A stretch of 64,000 bases of DNA, from contig NZ_JAAVNE010000030.1 of assembly GCF_012103215.1 (NCBI RefSeq), forward strand, positions 1 to 64,000, given 5' to 3'. The DNA comes from Falsiroseomonas selenitidurans. GTDB lineage: Bacteria; Pseudomonadota; Alphaproteobacteria; Acetobacterales; Acetobacteraceae. The notes below the pieces were generated by a model. It was not told where the DNA came from. It was given only the letters and a program-made list of their open reading frames with translations, and made no database searches. Shown here piece after piece: positions 16,401 to 24,395 of the stretch; positions within the stretch are counted from its first letter, which is position 1, and each line of letters begins with the position of its first letter. A program made the translations under genes and the position numbers.

Positions 16401-17356
16401 ACGCGATCCAGCCCCCCGCCGCGAGCCGTTCCTGGGCCTTCGACCGCCTGCTGGTGCCGCGCGGCTATGGCTGGTGGTATGTGGACGCGCTGAGCGCCGA
16501 TGGACGGCACGGGCTGACCATCATCGCCTTCCTCGGCACCGTCTTCTCCCCCTGGTATCGCCTGGCACGGCGCGGCGGCGCCCCGGCGGCGCCGGAGAAC
16601 CATTGCTGCGTCCATGTCGCGCTCTATGGCCGGCCCGGCGGCTGGGCGATGACGGACCGCCGCGCCAGCGCGTTGCGCCGCAGTGCCGATCTGCTGGAGA
16701 TCGGGCCAAGCTCCCTGCACTGGGACGGCACGCGCCTGACCATCCGGCTTGATGAGGTCACGGTGCCCTGGCCGCGGCGACTGCGCGGGCAGGTGGTGCT
16801 GCGGCCGGAGGCGGTGTCGGACCGTGCCTTCCAGCTCGATTCCGCCGGCCGCCACCACTGGCACCCGATCGCGGCGCGGTCCTCGGTGGAGGTGGCGCTG
16901 GACAGCCCGGCGTTGCGCTGGTCCGGCCCGGCCTATTTCGACACGAATTGGGGCACGGCGCCGCTGGAGCAGGATTTCATCGGCTGGGACTGGTGCCGGG
17001 CGCCGATGCCGGACGCCACTGCCATCCTCTACAACGCCCAGCGCCGCGACGGCACGGACCAGTCCCTGGCGCTGCGCGTGGCGCGCGACGGCAGCGTGAC
17101 GGATGTGGCGCCGCCGCCGCCGGTGACGCTGCCGCGCACCCTGTGGCGCATCGCCCGGCCGACGCGGGCGGAAGGCGGCGCGGCGCGGGTGGTGCGCACG
17201 CTGGTGGACGCACCCTTCTATTCCCGCTCGGAGATCCGCACCCGGCTGCTGGGGCAGGAGGCGACGGCGATCCATGAAAGCCTGTCGCTGGACCGCTTCG
17301 CGCATCCGTCCATGTACGCCATGCTGCCCTTCCGGGTGCCGAGGCCGCTGCGCTGA
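16397..17356 (+). CDS. crtC: Carotenoid 1,2-hydratase CrtC
   Basis: 319-residue hydroxyneurosporene synthase, adding water to the carotenoid psi end group. Family landmarks are GYGWWYVDALSADGRHGLTI, FLGTVFSPWYRLARR, HCCVHVALYG, WTMT-like GWAMTDRR, then the core PAYFDTNWGTAPLEQDFIGW with DWCRA, and the C-terminal SMYAMLPFRVPR. It overlaps crtD by four bases. CrtC and CrtD act in sequence on neurosporene/lycopene derivatives, so this pair yields hydroxylated, desaturated carotenoids for a photosynthetic apparatus. Confidence 0.94.
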   Translation: MNAIQPPAASRSWAFDRLLVPRGYGWWYVDALSADGRHGLTIIAFLGTVFSPWYRLARRGGAPAAPENHCCVHVALYGRPGGWAMTDRRASALRRSADLLEIGPSSLHWDGTRLTIRLDEVTVPWPRRLRGQVVLRPEAVSDRAFQLDSAGRHHWHPIAARSSVEVALDSPALRWSGPAYFDTNWGTAPLEQDFIGWDWCRAPMPDATAILYNAQRRDGTDQSLALRVARDGSVTDVAPPPPVTLPRTLWRIARPTRAEGGAARVVRTLVDAPFYSRSEIRTRLLGQEATAIHESLSLDRFAHPSMYAMLPFRVPRPLR

Positions 17357-17358
17357 GG

Positions 17359-17628
17359 TCAGCGCCGCAGCCGCAGCGCCAGGTCGAACAGATGCGCCGC
17401 CAGCGCCGCCAGCAGGGCGGCGGCCACCCAGGGCCAGGCGGCGCCCACCAGCGCGGCCCGCAGCGCCAGCACCAGCGCCACGCCGGGCAGCACCAGCCCG
17501 GCCAGGGCAGAAGGTGCCAGGCCGCCGCCGCGGCGCCATCGCCAGGCCAGCAGCAGCAGCGCCTCCGCCCCCAGGACCAGCAGGACCAGGTCGGCGACAC
17601 GGCCGGAGGCGAAGAAGGACGCCATCAT
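17359..17628 (-). CDS. Small hydrophobic membrane protein
   Basis: 89-residue protein, largely made of two to three predicted membrane helices (VADLVLLVLGAEALLLLAW, LAGLVLPGVALVLALRAALV, PWVAAALLAALAAHLFDLAL), with a short Arg/Gly loop and an Arg-rich end. It ends 2 bases after crtC, convergent. I recognise no named family. A longer form starting at 17727 would add a Cys/His-containing leader, but the double ATG at 17623-17628 gives a cleaner membrane-protein start. Function unknown. Confidence 0.55.
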   Translation of the reverse strand: MMASFFASGRVADLVLLVLGAEALLLLAWRWRRGGGLAPSALAGLVLPGVALVLALRAALVGAAWPWVAAALLAALAAHLFDLALRLRR

Positions 17629-17805
17629 CGGCAGGGGGGAACCGGCAATGCTGACCGAGGTTTCATGATGCTCTACCCTTGCGCTGCAGCACCCACCTGC
17701 CACCTTGGCGGCTGTGGGGCGGGCCACAGATCACGCCGCAAGGCGGTACTTGTCCAGGAAACCGGTGGCCGGCCGCGTCGCATGCGGCAGGTTCGGGCGG
17801 ACTTC

Positions 17806-17812
17806 AAGGAGG
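17806..17812 (+). promoter_or_regulatory. Ribosome-binding site deciding the cytochrome start
   Basis: AAGGAGG is a perfect Shine-Dalgarno sequence. It touches an upstream ATG at 17813 but lies 9 bases before the ATG at 17822, so the latter is the likely start. Confidence 0.75.
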
Positions 17813-17821
17813 ATGCTTCGA

Positions 17822-18193
17822 ATGCGATTTCTGACCTATGGCCTGATGGCGGCCTTCGCAATCGCGCCGATGGCGGCGCAGGCCCAGGATGCGGCGGCTG
17901 GCCAGCGCGTCTTCAACCAGTGCCGTGCCTGCCACACGATCAACGAGGGCGGCCGCAACGGCGTCGGCCCGAACCTGCACGGCGTCGTCGGCCGCGCCGC
18001 GGGCTCCATCGAGGGCTTCCGCTACTCCGCCAACATGCGCGAATGGGCGCCGGGCAAGACCTGGGACGAAGCCCTGCTCACGCAGTACCTGACCAACCCG
18101 AAATCCGTCCTGCCGCGCGGCAGCATGTCCTTCGTCGGCCTGCGCAACCCGCAGCAGGTGCAGGACGTGATCGCCTATCTGAAGGCGAACTGA
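17822..18193 (+). CDS. Periplasmic class I cytochrome c (c2/c552-like)
   Basis: 123-residue secreted cytochrome. The signal peptide is MRFLTYGLMAAFAIAPMAAQA, with cleavage before QDAAAG. Heme attaches at CRACH (Cys34, Cys37, His38). GPNLHGVVGR follows, and the axial Met is probably Met102 in GSMSFVGL. The C-terminal helix DVIAYLKAN is typical. It carries electrons in the periplasm, plausibly to an oxidase or, given the neighbouring carotenoid genes, a photosynthetic reaction centre (inference). Confidence 0.93.
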   Translation: MRFLTYGLMAAFAIAPMAAQAQDAAAGQRVFNQCRACHTINEGGRNGVGPNLHGVVGRAAGSIEGFRYSANMREWAPGKTWDEALLTQYLTNPKSVLPRGSMSFVGLRNPQQVQDVIAYLKAN

Positions 18194-18203
18194 TCCGGCC
18201 GGC

Positions 18204-18231
18204 GGCGGCCCTGGCACCTGCCAGGGCCGCC
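18204..18231. terminator. GC-rich hairpin, bidirectional terminator
   Basis: A 12-13 bp perfect stem GGCGGCCCTGGCA/TGCCAGGGCCGCC lies 10 bases after the cytochrome stop and 25 bases from the stop of the convergent gene. No T-run, as is common in high-GC genomes. Confidence 0.6.
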
Positions 18232-18255
18232 ACCCCCCAAGCAAGCCGGGTCGGG

Positions 18256-19110
18256 TCAGGCGATCCCGGGCGGCAGGCCGTCCCAGGCTTCTTCCGGCGT
18301 GAAGCGGCGGGCCAGCAGCCCCTGTTCGGCGCAATAGTCGATCGCCAGCGCGATCGCCGGCCGCAGCGCCTCCCGGCTGCGCACCGCGGCGCCTGATTCC
18401 CCCAGCATGCGCAGCAATTCCACCACCAGCCCGGGCGAGGACTCGGCCACGTCGCGCCGCACCACCACCAGGTGGTTCAGCGGCAGGAAGCCGTGCCTGG
18501 CACGGAAGGCGGCGCCGGCGGCCTGCGGGTCCGGGAAGACCGGCCGCAGGTCCGGCGCGTCCGGCAGGTCGTTGCCGAAGATCGCCGCATCCGCCTCCCC
18601 GGCGCGCAGCATCCCCAGCAGGTCCTGGCCCGGGCCGGCCCGCGTCACCCAGGGCGGGTCGCGGTATTCGGCCACATGCGCATCCTCGAAGGTGGTCCAG
18701 CGCTGCGCATCCGCCTTCACGCCGAAGCTCTCCGACAGGCTGCCGCGCAGCCACATGCCGGTGGTCTGGCTGTAGGCGCGCACCGCCACATGCGCCCCGG
18801 CGAGGTCCGCCGGCCCCTGGATGGGGCCGTCCCGCCGGCACAGCATGGCCGCTTCCTGTGCGCGTTCCACCAGCACCACCGGCAGCAGCACCAGCGGCTT
18901 GTCGCAGGCGCGGGCCATCAGGAACGTGGCGATCGCCATCTCGCTGACATCGAAGCGGCCTTCGCGCACCATCGGGGCGAAGGCCCTGCTGATCGGCGAG
19001 ACGGCTTCGAATGCCAGCCGCAGCAGGCCGGAGGGGATTTCCCCCTCCAGCAGCTTCCGCGTCCCGGCATAGCGGCCGAGCGCGGCCTTCAGCACGGCAG
19101 GCTCAGTCAC
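18256..19110 (-). CDS. Pht5-like substrate-binding-fold protein
   Basis: 284-residue protein with the periplasmic-binding-like fold of the 4,5-dihydroxyphthalate decarboxylase group: an early LKAALGRYAGTRKLLEGEIP, AFAPMVREGRFDVSEMAIAT, PLVLLPVVLVER, and DLAGAHVAVRAYSQTTGMWL as the ligand hinge. No clear signal peptide, which fits the enzyme-like branch more than a transporter protein. It may be a decarboxylase or a binding protein. It overlaps the upstream aldolase gene by 8 bases, so both act in one small-acid pathway (inference). Confidence 0.7.
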   Translation of the reverse strand: MTEPAVLKAALGRYAGTRKLLEGEIPSGLLRLAFEAVSPISRAFAPMVREGRFDVSEMAIATFLMARACDKPLVLLPVVLVERAQEAAMLCRRDGPIQGPADLAGAHVAVRAYSQTTGMWLRGSLSESFGVKADAQRWTTFEDAHVAEYRDPPWVTRAGPGQDLLGMLRAGEADAAIFGNDLPDAPDLRPVFPDPQAAGAAFRARHGFLPLNHLVVVRRDVAESSPGLVVELLRMLGESGAAVRSREALRPAIALAIDYCAEQGLLARRFTPEEAWDGLPPGIA

Positions 19111-19897
19111 GATAGGAGGGGTCCAGCCGGTCCAGCTTGCGCAGCAGCGCCGGCCATTCCATCACGCCATAGGGGCGGCGCGTGCCGGGCTGGTAGTTGT
19201 TCCAGGTGGCCTCCACCACGGCCTGCGGCACCTCCACCAGCTTCTGCCCGGTGGCCTGGGCGGCCAGCTGGGCGCGGCAGGACAGTTCCAGCCGGTGCAT
19301 GGCGTTGAACGCCTCGCCCACCGTCTTGCCGACGGTCAGCAGCCCGTGGTTGCGCAGGATCAGCGCGTTGTTGTCGCCCAGGTCGCGCACCAGGCGCTCC
19401 TGCATCGCCAGGTCCAGCACCACGCCTTCGTAGTCGTGGTAGCCGATCTTGGCGAAGCGCATGGAGGTCTGGTTCATCGGCAGCAGGCCGCATTCCAGCG
19501 ACGACACCGCCATGCCCGGCCAGGTGTGGGTGTGGATGACGCAGGCGATCTCGTGGCTCGCCTCATGGATCGCGCCATGGATGACGAAGCCGGCGCGGTT
19601 CACGCCATAGCCGAGGCCGCCGGGGAATTCCGGCTTGGCCAGGACATTGCCCTTCACGTCGATCTTCACGAGCGACGAGGCGGTGATCTCCTCATACAGC
19701 ATGCCGTAGGCATTGATGAGGAAGGCGTTGTCCTCGCCGGGCACACGAACCGAGATGTGGTTCGCGGCCATGTCGGACATGCCGTAGAGGTCGATCAGCC
19801 GGTAGCAGGCCGCGAGGTCGATGCGGGCCTGCCATTCCTCCGGCGTCACGCGGTCACGCAGGGAGGGGATGCGGAAGCGGTCGGGGCTGTCGGGCAT
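19103..19897 (-). CDS. Class II aldolase/adducin family protein
   Basis: 264-residue FucA/AraD-fold protein. It has LYGMSDMAANHISVRVPGED, then the metal motif HTHTWPG (about residues 136-142) and the later RNHGLLTVGKTVGEAF, containing the third His. Start at MPDSPDRFRIP is preferred over the 19936 ATG because homologues start near there (family knowledge). It is a different subfamily from the aldolase at 9827. Genes on either side encode a TctC-like and a Pht5-like protein, suggesting uptake and breakdown of an organic acid. Substrate unknown. Confidence 0.85.
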   Translation of the reverse strand: MPDSPDRFRIPSLRDRVTPEEWQARIDLAACYRLIDLYGMSDMAANHISVRVPGEDNAFLINAYGMLYEEITASSLVKIDVKGNVLAKPEFPGGLGYGVNRAGFVIHGAIHEASHEIACVIHTHTWPGMAVSSLECGLLPMNQTSMRFAKIGYHDYEGVVLDLAMQERLVRDLGDNNALILRNHGLLTVGKTVGEAFNAMHRLELSCRAQLAAQATGQKLVEVPQAVVEATWNNYQPGTRRPYGVMEWPALLRKLDRLDPSYRD

Positions 19898-19932
19898 CGT
19901 CGGGGTCTCCGTTGACAAGTCGGGTCGGTCGA

Positions 19933-20910
19933 TCACTCGGGCAGGGCGCCGGCCAGGCGCACGATCTCGCGCCAGCGGCTGATCTCATGCGCCAGGAAGG
20001 CGCGGAAGGCTTCGGGGCCGTTGCCCACCGGGTCGGCCCCCTGGTCGATCATGCTCTGCGCATTGCGCGGAATGGCAAGGGCGGCGTGCACGTCGGTGAC
20101 AATGCGATCGATCACGGGCTTTGGCGTCGCCGCCGGCGCCACCATCCCGAACCAGGAGGAGGCGTCGAATTCCGGATAGCCCAGCTCCACCATCGTCGGC
20201 ACGCCGGGGTTGGAGCGCGAGCGGGTGGTGGAGGACACCGCCAGCGGCCGCAGCCGCCCGCCGCGGATATGCCCGATGACGGAGGGGATGGTGGCGAACA
20301 TGAAATCCACCCGCCCTGCCAGCAGGTCGTTCAGCGCCACCGCGCCGCGATAGGGCACGTGCTGCATGCGCACGCCCGCCATGTGGTCCAGCATCACGCC
20401 GGACAGATGCGCCGAGGTGCCGACGCCGGTGGAGGCGTAGCTGAGCTCACCCGGCTTCGCCTTGGCCGCCGCCACGAGCCCCGGCACGTCCTGGATGGGG
20501 GAGGCCGCCGGCACCACCAGGATGTTCGGCACGCCCGCCAGCAGGGTGATCGGCGCGAAGTCGCGCAGCGTGTCGTAGGGCATGTTCTTGACCAGCGACT
20601 GGTTCACCGCCAGCGGCCCGACGGAGCCGACCAGCAGCGTGTAGCCATCCGGCGCGGCGCGCGCGACATGCTCGCTGCCGATATTGCCGCCTGCGCCCGG
20701 GCGGTTGTCGACCACGACGCTCTGGCCCCAGGTCTCGGTCAGGGTGGCCCCCAGCAGCCGGGCGATGATGTCCGTGGTGCCGCCGGGGGTGAAGGAGACG
20801 ACGAAGCGCACCGGGCGGTTCGGCCAATGCTCCTGCGCGCCGGCCGCAGCGGCGCCGAGCGCCAGGAAGGGAAGCGCCAGCGCGCCGCGGCGTGCGATGG
20901 GCCTGGTCAT
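19933..20910 (-). CDS. Bug/TctC-type substrate-binding protein
   Basis: 325-residue secreted binding protein. The signal region MTRPIARRGALALPFLALGA, ending AAAGAQEHWP, has a twin-Arg-free Sec-type look. Family signatures are VRFVVSFTPGGTTDIIARLL, VVDNRPGAGGNIGSEHVARA, PDGYTLLVGS, YDTLRDFAPITLLA and GVPTMVELGYPEFDASSWFG. It captures a carboxylate for a tripartite transporter encoded elsewhere. First gene of the minus-strand set with the aldolase and Pht5-like protein. Confidence 0.92.
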   Translation of the reverse strand: MTRPIARRGALALPFLALGAAAAGAQEHWPNRPVRFVVSFTPGGTTDIIARLLGATLTETWGQSVVVDNRPGAGGNIGSEHVARAAPDGYTLLVGSVGPLAVNQSLVKNMPYDTLRDFAPITLLAGVPNILVVPAASPIQDVPGLVAAAKAKPGELSYASTGVGTSAHLSGVMLDHMAGVRMQHVPYRGAVALNDLLAGRVDFMFATIPSVIGHIRGGRLRPLAVSSTTRSRSNPGVPTMVELGYPEFDASSWFGMVAPAATPKPVIDRIVTDVHAALAIPRNAQSMIDQGADPVGNGPEAFRAFLAHEISRWREIVRLAGALPE

Positions 20911-21111
20911 GGTGGTTTCTCTCCCCCGCGGGGCGGTCGGTGTGCCGCCCATCTCGGCCGAACAAGATGCGGCAGGGTGGCCCATGCGACAAATGGAAAG
21001 AAGGAAGCGGTTGTTTCCTTCCCTGCATTAATCAGACAGGGGCGGGGACGGCGCGCGGGCGCGGGGGCAGGCCGGGCGCGCCGCCGGGGCGCGTCAGGCC
21101 ACGAAGGCTTG
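20911..21111. other. Intergenic stretch with no clear feature
   Basis: This is the first half of a 403-base gene-free stretch; the second half is the composite repeat at 21112-21313. It should contain the promoter and leader of the TctC-like gene on the minus strand, but I could not pick out convincing -35/-10 boxes. Confidence 0.4.
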
Positions 21112-21313
21112 GAGACCGTCTGAGAATGCCGCCGACCCGACCTGCTGGTGTTCTCATGCCAGCGCTTCCGCGACCACCGCGGTGTCGACGCAGGCGCCGG
21201 GCGCCGCGCATCCGCGCGGCTTGGCTTCGCGGCACTTGCCGCGGCGCCCCTGCGGCCGCTCGGCCCTTCGGGCCGCAGGTCGGGACTTCCTGCGTCGCGT
21301 ATCAGAAGGTCTC
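21112..21313 (+). repeat. Composite intergenic element, copy A, with inverted ends
   Basis: A 202-base element. Its ends are an 11/12-base inverted repeat: GAGACCGTCTGA at 21112-21123 and the complement of GAGACCTTCTGA at 21302-21313. The first part (GAGAATGCC...GCTGGTGTTCTC) and the middle (CGGCTTGGCT...GGCCGCTC...CTTCGGG) match the elements at 40581 and 42751. It directly abuts the TGA of the convergent questin-oxidase-like gene. Internal hairpins include GACGCAGG/CCTGCGTC and a stem around CCCTTCGGG. Confidence 0.7.
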
Positions 21314-22348
21314 TCAGGCCAGGCCCAGGCGCCTGGCCGCCAGCACGCGGTACAGCCGGTCGCCCCACTGCGCTTCCTCGCAGCGGCAAGACCAGGTGAG
21401 GGAGATGTCGTGCTCGTCGTCAGAACGGCAGGCGGCGGCGGCGATCGCCGGCCAGTCGGGCGCCGGCAGCGCCCGCATCCGCGCCGCCGCCTCCGCCGTC
21501 AGCGGCGGCGGGCAGCCCATCTTCGGGTAGACCGAGGCGATGGCCTGCCAGAAGAAGCGGATGGCGCGGCTCTGGTCCGCCGGGTCCAGCGCCGGCAGCA
21601 CCAGGCGCAGCCAATGCGTGCCGGTCAGCGCATGCAGGGCGCAGAAATCGAGCGTGGCGCCGAACAGCAGCAGCGAATCGCGTGCCATGCGGGCAATGCT
21701 GTCCGGCTGCACCGCCAGCCAGTCATGCACCGCGGCGAAGTCCGGCATGGCGGCGGTGCGCCGCATGGCGTGCCACAGCAACCCATCGTCGAATTCCATC
21801 GCCCGCAGCGCCGGCTTCGCGGCCACCGCCAGCAGCACGCCGGCGGGCTGGTCCGTGACGGCGGCGGCACCGATGCCCTCGCCCAGCGGCAGGTAGGTGG
21901 CAGCCCAGTAGCCCAGCGCCGCCGCCACCTCGCTGGGCGTGCCGGAGTCAACCGCATAGGCGAGGCGCATCAGCGCGTGCAGCGCGCTGGCGGCGATGCC
22001 CGGCAGCAGGCGCGGCAGGTACTGGCGCTGCAGGGCCCGGGGGCTGCCCAGCCGGCCCAGTTCCAGCCGGAAGAAGGCGCGGTAGGCGGCCTCCGCCCGC
22101 CGGTCGCCCAGCCGGGCGGTCCAGTCGTTGCGGTCGATCCAGCCATCGGCCGGGGCCATCGAGCCCAGCCCGTTGTCGCGGATGTAGTGGGCCAGGAAGC
22201 GGCGCGCCTGGGCCTCCGTCCCGCCCAGGTCGCGCATCGCCCAGAGCACCATGGCGGTGTGGTTGGCGAAGGCCGTGCCGTATTCGGCGCTCAGACGCCG
22301 GGCCTCGGTCAGCGCATCCTCGGCCGCCGGTGCCACGCTGTCCGTCAT
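21314..22348 (-). CDS. Questin oxidase-like protein (DUF4243)
   Basis: 344-residue, mostly helical protein. Features of the questin-oxidase/AflY family: the early FANHTAMVLWAMRDLGGTEA, QARRFLAHYI, ALHALMRLAYAVDSG followed by EVAAALGYWA, and the late ALHALTGTHWLRLVLP and RAIRFFWQAIASVYPKMGCP. Characterised fungal members do Baeyer-Villiger-type ring opening of anthraquinones without an obvious cofactor; bacterial members have no proven role. Many paired His and Trp could line an active site. A composite repeat ends exactly at its stop codon. Confidence 0.75.
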   Translation of the reverse strand: MTDSVAPAAEDALTEARRLSAEYGTAFANHTAMVLWAMRDLGGTEAQARRFLAHYIRDNGLGSMAPADGWIDRNDWTARLGDRRAEAAYRAFFRLELGRLGSPRALQRQYLPRLLPGIAASALHALMRLAYAVDSGTPSEVAAALGYWAATYLPLGEGIGAAAVTDQPAGVLLAVAAKPALRAMEFDDGLLWHAMRRTAAMPDFAAVHDWLAVQPDSIARMARDSLLLFGATLDFCALHALTGTHWLRLVLPALDPADQSRAIRFFWQAIASVYPKMGCPPPLTAEAAARMRALPAPDWPAIAAAACRSDDEHDISLTWSCRCEEAQWGDRLYRVLAARRLGLA

Positions 22349-22387
22349 CCTGTCCTCTCCGCCCCTCCGCCCGCGCGACCCGGCGCC

Positions 22388-23572
22388 TCAACCCACCAAG
22401 GCGCCAGCCCGAGCCACGATCCGCCCCGCCTTCACCACCAGCGCCCGCGGCGGCGCGGTGGCGATGGCTTCCGGCACCTGCGTCGCCGCCACCAGCACCA
22501 GGTCGGCCGCGGCGCCTTCCGCCAGCATCGGCCGCGGCAGGCCCATGGCGCGGGCCGGCGCGCTGGTCACCAGGTCCAGCGCCAGGTGCAGCTCCGCATC
22601 CGTCAGCAGCCCGGCGCGGTAGCCGACCAGCCTTGCCCGCGCCAGCATGTCCCCATCGCCATAGGGCGACCAGGCATCGCGGATGTTGTCCGAGCCGACG
22701 AAGACCGAGACCCCCTCCGCCACCAGCCGCTTCACCGGCGGCATCGCCTCCGGCCCCGGGCCGTTGGTCATGATGGCGACATCGGCTTCCGCCAGGGCGG
22801 CGGCGGTGCGGCCCAGCGTGCGGTCCTCCACCTGGCCCAGCGCAAAGGCGTGGCTGACCACGACGCGCCCCTGCATGCCGGCGGCGCGGGTGCGGGCGGC
22901 GATGCGCCGCAGCTCGAAGGCCCCCAGCTCCCCGGGGTCGTGCAGATGGATGTCCACCGGCACGCCATGGCGCTCCGCGATGCCGAAGACGATGGCGAGC
23001 TGCGCCTCGATATCCTCGTCGATGCCGGCGGGGTCCAGCCCGCCCACCACATCGGCGCCGGCGGCGACGGCGGCGGCCAGCACCTCGGCATGCGCCAGCA
23101 CGCCGCATTGCGGGAAGGCGACGATCTGGATGCCGACCAGATGCGCCACCGCCTCCCGCAATTCCAGCAGCGCCACCAACCCGGCGAGGCCGCCATCCCG
23201 GTCCACATCCACATGGCTGCGCAGCATGGTGGTGCCGCGGGCGGCCACATGGTCCACCAGGCGCCGGGCGCGCAGCGCCATGGGCTCCGCGATCGCGGCC
23301 AGCTGGGCCTTCTCCAGCGCGATGCGCCCGGCGACGCTGTCATCCGGCCGGTGCGGCTGCCAGGGCAGGCCGAGGAAGGTCTTGTCCAGGTGGATGTGCC
23401 CGTCCACCAGCCCCGGCAGCACCAGCCGCCCGCCGCCCGGCTCCACCGCCCGGCCGCCCAGCGTGCCGGATGCGGCGATGCGGGCGATGCGGCCATCCCG
23501 CAGCCCGATATCCACCGCCATTCCGGCAAGCCTGACATCGGCCAGGACCAGATCGTGATCGTCGCGCGTCAT
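22388..23572 (-). CDS. Cytosine deaminase-like amidohydrolase
   Basis: 394-residue metal-dependent hydrolase of the CodA branch. Metal ligands are His59/His61 in GLVDGHIHLDKTF, HLHDPGELG with its His, the VVSHAFALGQ His and the Asp in VGSDNIRDAWSPYGDGDML. This pattern is typical of cytosine deaminase and N-isopropylammelide hydrolase, which deaminate ring amines. Start at MTRDDHDLV is chosen because upstream sequence looks non-coding. It faces away from a cysteine hydrolase and a cyclic amidase, suggesting a nitrogen-heterocycle pathway. Confidence 0.85.
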   Translation of the reverse strand: MTRDDHDLVLADVRLAGMAVDIGLRDGRIARIAASGTLGGRAVEPGGGRLVLPGLVDGHIHLDKTFLGLPWQPHRPDDSVAGRIALEKAQLAAIAEPMALRARRLVDHVAARGTTMLRSHVDVDRDGGLAGLVALLELREAVAHLVGIQIVAFPQCGVLAHAEVLAAAVAAGADVVGGLDPAGIDEDIEAQLAIVFGIAERHGVPVDIHLHDPGELGAFELRRIAARTRAAGMQGRVVVSHAFALGQVEDRTLGRTAAALAEADVAIMTNGPGPEAMPPVKRLVAEGVSVFVGSDNIRDAWSPYGDGDMLARARLVGYRAGLLTDAELHLALDLVTSAPARAMGLPRPMLAEGAAADLVLVAATQVPEAIATAPPRALVVKAGRIVARAGALVG

Positions 23573-23717
23573 CCGCAAGCTGTGACATGCGCCGCGGCGG
23601 CGGGCCAGCGGTGTGGCCGGGGCGCGCCTGCGGGTTTGCCGATTGTCGCGGACGTAGGATACATCTTGTGTGCGATCCGGGCCACCAGGGTCATGGCGCA
23701 GGAAACGGAACGACCGC

Positions 23718-24395
23718 ATGAAGCCGTGGGATGGCGTCATCTCGGAGGAGGAACAGCGCGCCTATGCCGCGGCCGGCTTCGGCCGCCGGGCCGGGCTCGG
23801 CCGCCGGCCGGCGCTGCTGATCATCGATGTGCAATACCGCACCACCGGCACAAGGCCGATGCCGTTCTGGGAGGCGGTGGCGGAATACCCGACCAGCTGC
23901 GGCCAGGTGGCCTGGGACGCGGTGGCACACATCCAGCGCCTGCTGGCGCTGTTCCGCAGCCGCGGCTGGCCGGTGCTCTACCCGCATGTCTCGCCGAAGG
24001 AGCGCTTCGACCAGGGGCGGCTCGCCGCCAAGGTGCCGGCGCTGATGACGGTGCCGCAGGAAAGCTACGCCTTCCTGGCGGAGGTCGCCCCCGCCCCCGG
24101 CGACATCCTGCTGCCCAAGAAGCACCCCAGCGCCTTCTTCGGCACGCCGCTGGCCAGCTACCTGATCGATCTGGGCGTCGACACGCTGGTGGTCACCGGC
24201 TGCACCACCAGCGGCTGCGTCCGCGGCTCCGTCGTCGATGCCTTCGCCTACAACTGGCGCGTGCTGGTGCCGCAGGACGCGGTGTATGACCGTTCCGCCA
24301 CCAGCCATGCGGTGAACCTGTTCGACATGGCCGCGAAATACGCCGATGTGATGCCGACGGACGACGCGCTGGCCGCCCTGTCGGCGCTGCCATGA
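23718..24395 (+). CDS. Isochorismatase-family cysteine hydrolase
   Basis: 225-residue protein of the N-carbamoylsarcosine amidohydrolase branch. The catalytic triad is visible: Asp in ALLIIDVQ, Lys in LLPKKHPSAFFGTPL and Cys in TGCTTSGCVRGSVVDAF. Members hydrolyse carbamoyl or amide groups of small metabolites with release of ammonia. Start at MKPWDGVIS; the preceding ATG-less region and an AGGAAA support it. Its stop overlaps the next gene's ATG by four bases, so it works with that cyclic amidase (inference). Confidence 0.9.
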   Translation: MKPWDGVISEEEQRAYAAAGFGRRAGLGRRPALLIIDVQYRTTGTRPMPFWEAVAEYPTSCGQVAWDAVAHIQRLLALFRSRGWPVLYPHVSPKERFDQGRLAAKVPALMTVPQESYAFLAEVAPAPGDILLPKKHPSAFFGTPLASYLIDLGVDTLVVTGCTTSGCVRGSVVDAFAYNWRVLVPQDAVYDRSATSHAVNLFDMAAKYADVMPTDDALAALSALP

